Assembly: GCA_900753285.1 (NCBI GenBank)
Contig: CAADYN010000176.1
Location: forward strand, 1-10,515
Origin: Clostridia bacterium
Lineage (GTDB): Bacteria > Bacillota > Clostridia > Oscillospirales > CAG-272
DNA length: 10,515 bases
Direction of reading: 5' to 3'
Part shown: positions 1 to 6,680 of the stretch, one piece after another
Layout: each line of letters starts with the position of its first letter
How positions within the stretch are numbered: the stretch's first letter is position 1
Made by a program: the position numbers and the translations under genes
Notes under the pieces: generated by a model
Told to the model about the DNA's origin: nothing
The model's input: only the letters and a program-made list of their open reading frames with translations
The model's database searches: none

Positions 1-419
1 GGGGAGCCGTAATCCGGAAAAGCGGAATGTGTGCTGTCAATTTCATAAGCCCATGTTTCGTGTATGTAAACCTTAGCGTTCGGCTGAGCTTTAACAACGG
101 CTTTGTACAGCTCGTCTATATAAGGATGGTAGGTTTCGTATAATCCGCTGTAGTGGCTTGCCTGCTGAAGTGTGACAACGTCGTATTTGTCTCCCTCAAG
201 TACCTCTCCGAGCGACACAGCCTCTTCTCCCGCGTGTCCGTTGTACTCCGGAGAATACGCGCGCTCACCGCTCAGCAGATTGTTGTAGTGACGCTCAAGA
301 CTGCATCCTCCGATGTAAAGGTTCAGGCATTCCAAATCAAGTCCGAGCGAAAGAGCCGCGTCGTGAAGATAAGCCTGTGCGTCCTGAGAAAAGCTGTTTC
401 CTATTGATAAAATCTTCAT
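1..419 (-). CDS. SGNH/GDSL-type hydrolase, DUF4886-like (N-terminal part)
   Basis: This leftward gene starts at 419 and runs off the left edge, so only the first 139 residues are present. The reverse-strand translation begins MKILSIGNSFSQDAQAY, the block I signature of SGNH hydrolases, with GNS in place of GDS; Ser9 is the likely nucleophile. A conserved glycine pair follows (IGGCSLERH, residues 36-44), then a VVTLQQASHYSG segment (81-92) in the position of block III and an IHETWAYE segment (119-126). This pattern is typical of the DUF4886 family. The Asp-His block that completes the catalytic site would lie beyond the window. No signal peptide is seen, so a cytoplasmic esterase or deacetylase of carbohydrate esters is a reasonable inference, but the substrate is unknown. 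An AGAGAGG ribosome site lies 11 nt before the start, and a perfect consensus promoter lies upstream. Confidence is good for the fold and low for the substrate. Confidence 0.85.
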   Translation of the reverse strand, partial: MKILSIGNSFSQDAQAYLHDAALSLGLDLECLNLYIGGCSLERHYNNLLSGERAYSPEYNGHAGEEAVSLGEVLEGDKYDVVTLQQASHYSGLYETYHPYIDELYKAVVKAQPNAKVYIHETWAYEIDSTHSAFPDYGS

Positions 420-453
420 TGTTATATTATCCTCTCTTTTTTCTGTCGCCTGT

Positions 454-482
454 ATTATAAAACAAATTCTCAATCGTGTCAA
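454..482 (-). promoter_or_regulatory. Consensus sigma-A promoter for the leftward hydrolase gene
   Basis: On the minus strand TTGACA (477-482) is separated by exactly 17 nt from TATAAT (454-459). Both hexamers match the housekeeping consensus perfectly. The predicted transcript start near 447 leaves a leader of about 28 nt containing the AGAGAGG ribosome site. Such a promoter would be strong unless it is repressed. Confidence 0.85.
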
Positions 483-513
483 TAATACGGATAATATTTC
501 ATCATAGTCACGT

Positions 514-525
514 TTTACAAGTAAA
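514..525. promoter_or_regulatory. Small palindrome between divergent promoters, possible operator
   Basis: TTTAC-AA-GTAAA is a perfect 5+2+5 palindrome. It lies between the leftward promoter (454-482) and the rightward -10 box (576-581), where a repressor or activator of either gene could bind. In AT-rich DNA a palindrome this short can arise by chance, and no specific regulator is recognised. Confidence 0.25.
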
Positions 526-552
526 CAAATCGTAAATAAATCTAAAAAACGC

Positions 553-581
553 TTTAATTCGACTTTCAATAATGATATAAT
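553..581 (+). promoter_or_regulatory. Extended -10 promoter for the foldase lipoprotein gene
   Basis: TGATATAAT (573-581) is an extended -10 element: TGn followed by a perfect TATAAT. The -35 position 17 nt upstream reads TTTAAT (553-558), a weak match, as is common when an extended -10 is present. The start codon at 619 gives a leader of about 30 nt. Confidence 0.65.
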
Positions 582-608
582 ACAGAGTGATTGTATTTTT
601 ATTCTTAT

Positions 609-612
609 GAGG
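609..612 (+). promoter_or_regulatory. Ribosome binding site that decides the foldase start
   Basis: GAGG at 609-612 lies 6 nt before ATG 619. It overlaps the alternative upstream ATG at 607, which has no ribosome site of its own because TTTTTATTCTT precedes it. The start at 619 also gives a clean lipoprotein signal beginning MKRFFKIG. Confidence 0.75.
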
Positions 613-618
613 CACCAG

Positions 619-1731
619 ATGAAAAGATTCTTTAAAATAGGTATAGCAGTTCTTCTCCTCGCCGCACTCGCTTCATGCGCGTCTGACAAAAACGGTGAAG
701 ACACAGAAACAACCGCAGGCGAAACCACAAACTCCGCCGAAACCACGCTTGAGACAGTATTCGACTACGAAAACAGCGACATTTCCGGCATGGTAACTCT
801 CGGCGACTACAAGGGAATTGACGTTACAATTGAATCCGCGCTTCTCACCGAAGAAGAATTTGAGTCGGCTATAGACAATATGCTCTCCGGCTACGCGCAT
901 TATGAGAAAATCACGGACCGCGCGGTTGAAGAAGGCGACACCGTCATATGCGACTACAGCGGATATCTTGACGGCACACAGTTCAGCGGCGGAACAGACA
1001 CGGACGCGACAATAACAGTAAGCTCAGACTCAGGCTTTATCCCCGGATTTGCGGAAGCGTTCGTAGGACAAATGCCCGGCGTTGAATTCAGCTTCAATGT
1101 AACATTCCCCGAGGACTACGGTCACGATGAGCTGAACGGCAAGGAAGTTACATTCAAAGCCACAGTAAAATACATTAACGGCGAACACGTCACTCCCGAG
1201 CTTACGGACGAGTTTGTTAACGAAAACTTCGGATACACAAATGTAGCGGAGTGGAAAATAGCTTACCGCGAAACTGTCGAGCTGCAAAAGCAATACTACG
1301 TGACAAACCAGATGTATTCCGACCTTTGGATGAAGATTGTGTCAAACGCAACGGTCAACTCCTATCCCGAAGCCGAAGTCACCCGCGTTTACAACGAAAA
1401 GAAAACCCAGTACGAAAGCTACGCTAAGTATTACGGCACGGACTACGAAACCTTCCTCAAAAATTATGTCGGAATCACGGACGATGATTTAATGGAGGAA
1501 AGCCGCGACTACGTCAAAGAGGATCTTGTGATGTACACTCTCGCAGATGAGCTGGGCATTACCATAAGCGACGAGGAATACGCCGAGGGTCTTGACTTCT
1601 ACGCCGGCTACTACGGATTCTCTACCGATGAGCTTCTTAACTACTACGGTAAGAATACCATCTACGCAACCATACTCTGGCAGAAAATGATGGAAACCGT
1701 AGCTCCGATGAACAATATATCACAAAACTGA
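619..1731 (+). CDS. Trigger-factor/FKBP-like peptidyl-prolyl isomerase lipoprotein
   Basis: This 370-residue exported protein is probably a foldase for secreted or surface proteins. Residues 1-20 form a lipoprotein signal: KR, a hydrophobic stretch, and the lipobox LASC with Cys20 as the lipidated residue. A Thr/Glu-rich linker follows to about residue 50. A VTLGDYKGIDV segment (59-69) resembles the entry to the trigger-factor isomerase domain. The FKBP-type domain spans about 100-190, with GDTVICDYSGYLDG (106-119), FIPGFAEAFVG (140-150) and VTFPEDYG (161-168). PELTDEFV (193-200) opens a helical tail to residue 370 that resembles the trigger factor C-terminal chaperone arms. The N-terminal ribosome-binding domain of true trigger factor is absent and replaced by the lipid anchor, which places the protein outside the membrane, in a role like that of PrsA or SurA. 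The gene is monocistronic with its own promoter. Clients are unknown. Confidence 0.87.
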   Translation: MKRFFKIGIAVLLLAALASCASDKNGEDTETTAGETTNSAETTLETVFDYENSDISGMVTLGDYKGIDVTIESALLTEEEFESAIDNMLSGYAHYEKITDRAVEEGDTVICDYSGYLDGTQFSGGTDTDATITVSSDSGFIPGFAEAFVGQMPGVEFSFNVTFPEDYGHDELNGKEVTFKATVKYINGEHVTPELTDEFVNENFGYTNVAEWKIAYRETVELQKQYYVTNQMYSDLWMKIVSNATVNSYPEAEVTRVYNEKKTQYESYAKYYGTDYETFLKNYVGITDDDLMEESRDYVKEDLVMYTLADELGITISDEEYAEGLDFYAGYYGFSTDELLNYYGKNTIYATILWQKMMETVAPMNNISQN

Positions 1732-1734
1732 AAA

Positions 1735-1829
1735 CTAGGAAGCCTCTGATTTAAGGTTATTTTTGCGACAAAAGCCCCTATATTTTAGACTTTTATCGCA
1801 AAAATCCGATTAATTCAGAGTATCCTGAG
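1735..1829. repeat. 95-nt imperfect palindrome, MITE-like hairpin
   Basis: The left arm (1735-1774) and the reverse complement of the right arm (1790-1829) align along about 40 nt with only a few mismatches and small gaps. The inner 16 nt (1759-1774 against 1790-1805) differ at one base, and the outer CTCTGATTTA (1744-1753) pairs with TAATTCAGAG (1811-1820) with one mismatch. A loop of about 15 nt (1775-1789) separates the arms. It begins 4 nt after the foldase stop codon and ends 50 nt before the desulfurase start. No T-tract follows either arm, so it does not look like an ordinary intrinsic terminator. Its length and long terminal arms suggest a small non-autonomous mobile element or a structured RNA. 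No clear target-site duplication is visible. Confidence 0.6.
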
Positions 1830-1868
1830 AATGCGGTGTGTCCTTTGACAGCCGTTTTTCTTTAAGCC

Positions 1869-1875
1869 GAGGAAG
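1869..1875 (+). promoter_or_regulatory. Ribosome binding site that decides the desulfurase start
   Basis: GAGGAAG (1869-1875) lies immediately upstream of ATG 1880. An in-frame GTG at 1838 would add 14 residues (beginning MSFDSRFSL) that are not part of the family and has no clear ribosome site, so 1880 is preferred. Confidence 0.8.
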
Positions 1876-1879
1876 AAAT

Positions 1880-3058
1880 ATGAGTATTTACGCAGACAAC
1901 GCCGCCACCACCAAGCCGAGCGAACACGTCATATCCGAAATGGTGCGCGTCATGAGAAATGCATATGGAAACCCGTCAAGCATACACAGCATGGGGGGAG
2001 ACGCGCTTGATGAGCTTGAAACCGCACGAAAAACCATCGCCGATATATTAGGCTGCACTCCATCCGAGATAGTGTTTACATCCGGCGGCAGTGAAGCGGA
2101 TAATCAGGCACTCTTGTCAGCATATACTGGCGCAAAGGCAGGAAAAAAGCACATCATATCAACCGAATTTGAACATCACGCGGTGCTACATACACTTGAT
2201 AGGATGCGCGAGCAGGGATTTGACGTCACTCTCGTCCCTGTGAACGAAAACGGCATAGTAAAGCCTGAGGACATAGAAAACGCGATACGTGACGACACCG
2301 CCCTTGTTTCGGTAATGTACGCGAACAACGAAATCGGAACAATACAGCCGGTTGGAGATATCGGAAAGATATGCAGAGAGCACGGAGTATTATTCCACAC
2401 CGACGCGGTACAGGCATTCGGAAACATCGCGGTAAGTCTCGAAAACATAGATATGCTCTCCCTCTCGGCGCACAAATTTCACGGACCGAAAGGCGTGGGA
2501 CTGCTGTACGTAAGGCGCGGATGTGAGCTTATACCTTTGATAAACGGCGGCGGGCAGGAGAAGGGAAGACGTGCGGGAACGGAAAATCTCCCCGGAATTG
2601 TAGGAATGGCAGCCGCAATGAAGGACGCCGCAGAAAACCTCGCAGAAAAAAGCCGAAATCTCACCGCAAAACGGAACTACATAATATCGGAGCTGAAAAA
2701 AATACCGCATTCCGTTCTGAACGGCGACGAAGAAAACAGACTTCCCGGAAACATTAATATGTGCTTTGAAGGAATTGACGGAGAGCCGCTGATTCTAATG
2801 CTCGATTTGCGCGGGATTGAAGCGTCGTCCGGCTCGGCTTGCACCTCCGGCTCACTTGAACCCAGTCACGTACTCCGAGCTATCGGCAGAAATCCCGAAA
2901 TTGCACGAGGTTCGCTCAGACTTTCGATAGGTGAGGACATAACCGACGACGACGCGCGAAGCATTGTGAAAAACGTGACAGAAACCGTGGAGTTTTTGCG
3001 AAATAAGTCCCCTCTCTGGCAGGAAAAGCTGTCGGGAAAGCGCGATTTTTTCCTGTAA
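1880..3058 (+). CDS. Cysteine desulfurase, NifS/IscS family
   Basis: This 392-residue PLP enzyme converts L-cysteine to L-alanine and carries the sulfur as an enzyme persulfide for Fe-S clusters, tRNA thiolation or cofactors. The start MSIYADNAATTKPSEHV is the classic N-terminus of the family. The PLP-binding features are in place: TSGGSEADN (67-75), EHHAVL with the ring-stacking His99 (98-103), MYANNEIGTIQP (146-157), HTDAVQAFG (173-181) and SAHKFHGPKG with the Schiff-base Lys199 (196-205). The active-site loop SSGSACTSGS (316-325) carries the catalytic Cys321, and RGSLRLSIG (343-351) follows. Length and motifs are complete, so the enzyme should be active. No scaffold gene (iscU/nifU) or thiI lies beside it in the window, so its sulfur acceptor is not shown and a specific symbol (iscS, nifS) is not assigned. 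No convincing promoter is seen between 1732 and 1879; transcription may read through from upstream. Confidence 0.95.
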   Translation: MSIYADNAATTKPSEHVISEMVRVMRNAYGNPSSIHSMGGDALDELETARKTIADILGCTPSEIVFTSGGSEADNQALLSAYTGAKAGKKHIISTEFEHHAVLHTLDRMREQGFDVTLVPVNENGIVKPEDIENAIRDDTALVSVMYANNEIGTIQPVGDIGKICREHGVLFHTDAVQAFGNIAVSLENIDMLSLSAHKFHGPKGVGLLYVRRGCELIPLINGGGQEKGRRAGTENLPGIVGMAAAMKDAAENLAEKSRNLTAKRNYIISELKKIPHSVLNGDEENRLPGNINMCFEGIDGEPLILMLDLRGIEASSGSACTSGSLEPSHVLRAIGRNPEIARGSLRLSIGEDITDDDARSIVKNVTETVEFLRNKSPLWQEKLSGKRDFFL

Positions 3059-3071
3059 TGTGAGTTTCTGC

Positions 3072-3100
3072 TTGAACTTTTCCGAAATACATGGTAAAAT
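3072..3100 (+). promoter_or_regulatory. Promoter for exodeoxyribonuclease III gene
   Basis: TTGAAC (3072-3077) and TAAAAT (3095-3100) are spaced by 17 nt, and a TGG immediately before the -10 box gives an extended -10. The leader to the start codon is about 60 nt. The promoter begins 14 nt after the desulfurase stop codon, so the exonuclease can be expressed separately. Confidence 0.65.
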
Positions 3101-3167
3101 AACAGAACTAAGAAAGCTTTGAATTAATTGAGTTTTTACGATAAGAGCTAAATATCGGAGGAATTAT

Positions 3168-3920
3168 ATGAAATTTGTGTCGTGGAATGTAAACGGATTC
3201 CGTTCGGTTCTCGAAAAAGGCTTTGAGGATTTTTTCACTTCGGCAGACGCAGACATTTTCGCGCTTCAGGAAACCAAGCTCCAACCGGAACAGGCAAAAT
3301 TTGCACCTGACGGATATTTCAGATACTTTTCAAGCGCGCAGAAAAAAGGATATTCCGGAACAGCGGTTTATACGAAAGCTGAGCCGACAAGCGTAAAATA
3401 CGGAATAGACGGGAAATACTCCGACGAGGGAAGACTTATCACGCTCGAATACGATAATTTTTACTTTATCGACTCATACACGCCGAACTCACAGCAGGAA
3501 CTGAAGCGTCTCGCGTACAGAATGGAATTTGAGGACGATCTCAGAGAATACATGACGGAATTAAACAAGACAAAGCCTGTTGTGCTCACGGGAGACTTAA
3601 ACGTAGCCCATGCTGAAATCGACTTAAAGAATCCGAAAACCAACGTGGGAAATCCCGGGTTTTCATATGAGGAAAGAGCAAAAATGAGCGAGCTTCTTTC
3701 AGCCGGATTCACAGACACGTTCAGATATTTCTATCCCGACAAAACCGACGCATACACATGGTGGTCATATATGTTCAAAGCGCGCGAGAAAAATACCGGA
3801 TGGCGCATAGATTATTTCATCACCTCGGATTCCCTCAAAGATAAGCTGCGCGACTCCGTAATATATTCGGATGTTTTCGGAAGCGACCACTGCCCGGTGG
3901 GACTTGAGATTGATTTGTAA
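3168..3920 (+). CDS. xth: Exodeoxyribonuclease III / AP endonuclease
   Basis: This 250-residue Mg-dependent nuclease of the EEP (exonuclease-endonuclease-phosphatase) fold cleaves at abasic sites and degrades DNA 3' to 5' in base excision repair in the cytoplasm. All catalytic signatures are present: MKFVSWNVNGFRS with Asn7, FALQETKLQ with the metal ligand Glu35, IDSYTPNS with Tyr104, LTGDLNVAH with Asp143 and Asn145, TDAYTWWSY (193-201), GWRIDYF (211-217) and the terminal GSDHCPVGLEIDL with Asp240-His241. The length is normal for the ExoA/XthA family. A strong GGAGG (3157-3161) lies 6 nt before the ATG. The gene has its own promoter and an intrinsic terminator, so it appears to be a single-gene unit. 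Members in this phylum are also named exoA. Confidence 0.96.
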   Translation: MKFVSWNVNGFRSVLEKGFEDFFTSADADIFALQETKLQPEQAKFAPDGYFRYFSSAQKKGYSGTAVYTKAEPTSVKYGIDGKYSDEGRLITLEYDNFYFIDSYTPNSQQELKRLAYRMEFEDDLREYMTELNKTKPVVLTGDLNVAHAEIDLKNPKTNVGNPGFSYEERAKMSELLSAGFTDTFRYFYPDKTDAYTWWSYMFKAREKNTGWRIDYFITSDSLKDKLRDSVIYSDVFGSDHCPVGLEIDL

Positions 3921-3928
3921 TAAGTTAT

Positions 3929-3974
3929 AACTCTGCTTGACGCAATGCAAAAAAAGCGCACGGCAGAGTTTTTT
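3929..3974 (+). terminator. Rho-independent terminator after exodeoxyribonuclease III
   Basis: AACTCTGC (3929-3936) pairs perfectly with GCAGAGTT (3963-3970), and the run of T continues to 3974. The intervening 26 nt can add a short inner CGC/GCG pairing. It lies 9 nt after the stop codon. Confidence 0.8.
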
Positions 3975-4016
3975 CTGTAAATTTTGAGCCGAAGGTAAAT
4001 AATTAATAATTTCTTG

Positions 4017-4045
4017 TTGAAAATATTTACATAATATTATATAAT
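4017..4045 (+). promoter_or_regulatory. Promoter of the envelope glycan operon
   Basis: TTGAAA (4017-4022) and a perfect TATAAT (4040-4045) are separated by 17 nt. The transcript should start near 4052, leaving a very short leader of about 24 nt that holds the GGGAG ribosome site (4065-4069), 6 nt before ATG 4076. It is the only strong promoter seen upstream of the five-gene operon. Confidence 0.78.
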
Positions 4046-4075
4046 TGGTTTAATAACACTTTTCGGGAGCGCTTC

Positions 4076-6169
4076 ATGCCATCTTCACCTAAAAACAGCG
4101 AAAACAGCAAGGATAGCTTTCTTGTTGCGCTTGTAAGATCAAGTATCATATTGTCGTCCCTCGACAGATTTACTAAATATATATACACCCTCCTGCAAAA
4201 TGGATTTTTCGGCTTCCTCTTTACGGGATATAACAGCAGCTGGAAGTCGACTCTCTCCGAACGCTATCCCAAAACCAAATTTGCCGCTCATGAGAGGGAA
4301 TTCAGATACGGTACGTGCCGCAGAATAGAATCAAGCGTGATTATAGCCGGAGTATCGTATATAATGAAATTTCTGCTGTGCTGCAGGCTGAAGGTCTTCG
4401 GTGCTTTTCTGTCGTCGTTCGGACTTTATACGGCAGTAATAGCGTTCATCGGCGCAGTGATTCATAATAACCTCGCAGGACTTCCAGATAACAGCAGCGT
4501 ATTGTTTGCTGTCGCATTGATTATCTCGTCAATCCCGCTCATCATGTCAAAAAAACGGCTTTCGGAAGCTCTGGTTTCATCAAACATCGGCAGATTCGTG
4601 CTGAAAGTAACAGGGTACTCCGAGTCTGAAATAAGCGAAACTGTAGGCGACGGAGGACACATCAATTCCGCTTTTCTTGTAGGAATAATCTGCGGCGCGC
4701 TCACCTATAACATCTCGCCTTTCCTCATTTTTGGAGCTATAGTCGTAATGATTGCCGCGTACCTCATCCTTGTTCGACCTGAGCTTGGCGTTCTCGCGCT
4801 GTTCTTCTTCATGCCTTGGCTTCCGACTATGGTTCTTGCCGCGCTTGTGATATATACCTCCATTTGCTATTTCATAAAACTGTTCCGCGGAAAGAGAATA
4901 TTCGTGCTTGAGCCTGTCGATATCATGGTCACGGCGTTCGCGCTTATGCTGTTCTTCGGCGGATTCATCTCACTTTCAAGCAGCTCCATAAAGCCGTCTC
5001 TTCTCATGATATGCCTGCTGTGCGCGTATTACCTCACGGTAGAACTTATAGTTACCAGAAGCTGGCTTATCAAATGCTCTGTAGCGTGCGTTACTTCTGC
5101 CGTTTTTGAGTCTCTCTACGGCATCTTCCTCTACTTCACCGGCGGCGGATATTCGTCACAGGCTTGGCTCGACAGCGAAATGTTCACATCCATCGGCGGA
5201 CGCGCGGTAGGCTCACTCGAAAACCCGAATATGCTCGGCGAATATCTTATTCTGATAATTCCTGTGGCTTTTGCTATGCTTATCGGACGCGGAGAGGGAA
5301 TGCGCAGAACCAGTGCTTTTGTCTCTCTCGGAATAATGGGTTCTTGCCTTATCCTCACGTGGAGCCGCGGCGCATGGCTTGGACTTATGCTCGCTGTAGT
5401 CGTAATGATGTTCATGTGGCACAGCCGTTCTCTTTGGCTCGTGTTCGCGGGAATAATATCTCTTCCGTTTCTGTCGTCCGTCCTGCCGCAGTCGATTATC
5501 GGCAGATTCACAAGCATAGGAAACCTCTCCGATTCGTCCACATCGTACAGAGTCCACATCTGGCACGCAACGGTAAACATGATAAAGGACAACGTCTGGA
5601 GCGGCATAGGAATAGGAGAGGGCGCATGGAATCGTCTGTACCCCCTGTACACCTTCATGGGAGTTGAAGCTGCTCCGCACTCGCACAACCTGTACCTGCA
5701 AATCTGGCTTGAGCTTGGACTTTTCGGACTTCTCACGTTTGCGGCGTTCATCTTTCTGCTGTACAGCTCGGGATTTACACTGTTCTCACGTCTGTCCGAC
5801 CCCAGCGTAACTCTCAGAAGCGAGCTTACCGAAGACCTCTTCATAGACGCGGAAAAGCAGGATTGTCACTCCGGATTCAGCGTGGCAGGCTCCAAAACTC
5901 AGCTCAGACTGTCGTGCGCAGGTCCACTTTGCGGAATAATCGCGGTTCTTGCGCAGGGAATGACCGACTACACATGGTACAACTACAGACTTTACCTCAT
6001 GTTCTGGCTGATATGCGGACTTGCCTCGGCTTACATCAGAAACGGTCGCGCAATGATCGAAGCCGAATGCGATGTGCCGGAGGACAAAAACTCGGGATAC
6101 CGCGAAATTATGCTTGATACTTCAAAAAGAAAGAAAAAAAGACAAACTGAAAGGCATGGACAAAAATGA
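4076..6169 (+). CDS. O-antigen ligase/polymerase (Wzy/WaaL) family membrane protein
   Basis: This 697-residue polytopic protein has about a dozen predicted membrane spans from about residue 105 to 652. In this superfamily such proteins polymerise, or transfer to an acceptor, glycans built on undecaprenyl pyrophosphate at the outer face of the membrane. The Wzy_C-type region is recognisable: GRAVGSLENPNMLGEY (375-390), LTWSRGAWLGL (427-437), a large external loop with STSYRVHIWHATVNMI (488-503) and SGIGIGEGAWNRLYP (509-523), then PHSHNLYLQIWLELG (534-548), which contains the conserved His residues of the family. Two regions are unusual: a soluble N-terminal stretch of about 95 residues rich in Phe, Tyr, Ser and basic residues, and a very basic C-terminal tail (KRKKKRQTERHGQK). 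It opens the operon and overlaps the next gene by 4 nt (ATGA). Polymerase and ligase roles cannot be separated by sequence alone. Confidence 0.88.
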   Translation: MPSSPKNSENSKDSFLVALVRSSIILSSLDRFTKYIYTLLQNGFFGFLFTGYNSSWKSTLSERYPKTKFAAHEREFRYGTCRRIESSVIIAGVSYIMKFLLCCRLKVFGAFLSSFGLYTAVIAFIGAVIHNNLAGLPDNSSVLFAVALIISSIPLIMSKKRLSEALVSSNIGRFVLKVTGYSESEISETVGDGGHINSAFLVGIICGALTYNISPFLIFGAIVVMIAAYLILVRPELGVLALFFFMPWLPTMVLAALVIYTSICYFIKLFRGKRIFVLEPVDIMVTAFALMLFFGGFISLSSSSIKPSLLMICLLCAYYLTVELIVTRSWLIKCSVACVTSAVFESLYGIFLYFTGGGYSSQAWLDSEMFTSIGGRAVGSLENPNMLGEYLILIIPVAFAMLIGRGEGMRRTSAFVSLGIMGSCLILTWSRGAWLGLMLAVVVMMFMWHSRSLWLVFAGIISLPFLSSVLPQSIIGRFTSIGNLSDSSTSYRVHIWHATVNMIKDNVWSGIGIGEGAWNRLYPLYTFMGVEAAPHSHNLYLQIWLELGLFGLLTFAAFIFLLYSSGFTLFSRLSDPSVTLRSELTEDLFIDAEKQDCHSGFSVAGSKTQLRLSCAGPLCGIIAVLAQGMTDYTWYNYRLYLMFWLICGLASAYIRNGRAMIEAECDVPEDKNSGYREIMLDTSKRKKKRQTERHGQK

Positions 6170-6654
6170 ACAAAAACAGAAAGCTCCGATTTAACGCCAT
6201 AGATGTGCTGATACTGTTGCTTATCGCCGCTGTTATTTACGTGGTTCTGAATGTCTTTGTATTGAATTCGGACGGCAGTCAAAACAGCAGTGTGAATTAT
6301 AAAACCATACAGTACGTGGTTGAGGTAGGAAATCTCGACGAACGCTTCGCTCAATCCGTAAAGGCAGGTCAGAGCGTGCAGGACGCCATCGAGAAAAAAG
6401 TAATCGGAACTGTAGTGGGCGTTCAGTCCGAGCCTTACAAAAAGAACAATTTCAGCTATGACGAAAACAAGGAAGTCGTTTCCGACGTTGAAGGCAAGAT
6501 AACAATGAAGATAACCATTGAAGCAGAAGCCGTTGATACGGAATCCGCATATCTCGTGAACAATTGTCAGATTCTTGTCGGCAAGCAGTTCAGCCTTATC
6601 CTCCCCGAAATGTACGCGGTAGGCTACTGCATAGACCTCAGCGACAACCAATAA
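6166..6654 (+). CDS. DUF4330-like single-pass membrane protein (copy 1)
   Basis: This 162-residue protein has a short basic N-terminus (MNKNRKLRFN), one membrane span (about 11-33) and an extracytoplasmic domain of about 125 residues. The entry RFNAIDVLILLLIAA and the domain layout match the DUF4330 family as I know it, and match the gene at 8619 in the same operon. Shared landmarks are the (N/G)A(I/L)DV entry to the span, an early beta-strand segment (YVVEVGNLDERFAQSVKAG), an IGTVVGV turn (138 nt before the acidic KNNFSYDENKE region ends), a long beta segment ITMKITIEAEAV, and a hydrophobic VGKQFSLILPEMYAVGYCI end. No catalytic motif is seen. The start overlaps the upstream stop as ATGA, with only a weak AAGG 11 nt ahead, so translation is probably coupled to the ligase-like gene. 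The function is unknown; a helper in polymer assembly or attachment is inferred from position only. Confidence 0.75.
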   Translation: MNKNRKLRFNAIDVLILLLIAAVIYVVLNVFVLNSDGSQNSSVNYKTIQYVVEVGNLDERFAQSVKAGQSVQDAIEKKVIGTVVGVQSEPYKKNNFSYDENKEVVSDVEGKITMKITIEAEAVDTESAYLVNNCQILVGKQFSLILPEMYAVGYCIDLSDNQ

Positions 6655-6680
6655 TTCTGTCTTAAAACAGGAGAAAACAA

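Noticed and set aside
1735..1829. Palindrome as an intrinsic terminator of the foldase gene
   Set aside because: Neither strand has a T-run after the closing arm; the inner arm is followed by A-rich sequence. Termination is possible but is not the best explanation.
1845..1850. TTGACA upstream of the desulfurase as a -35 box
   Set aside because: At 16-18 nt downstream there is no -10-like sequence, only the ribosome site region.
1838..1879. Upstream GTG start for the cysteine desulfurase
   Set aside because: It would add 14 residues foreign to the family, while GAGGAAG directly precedes ATG 1880.
5131..5844. Long reverse-strand open frame inside the ligase-like gene
   Set aside because: It is a shadow of the forward gene: Arg/Ser/Pro-rich with no recognisable domain and no ribosome site, while the forward frame has clear family motifs.
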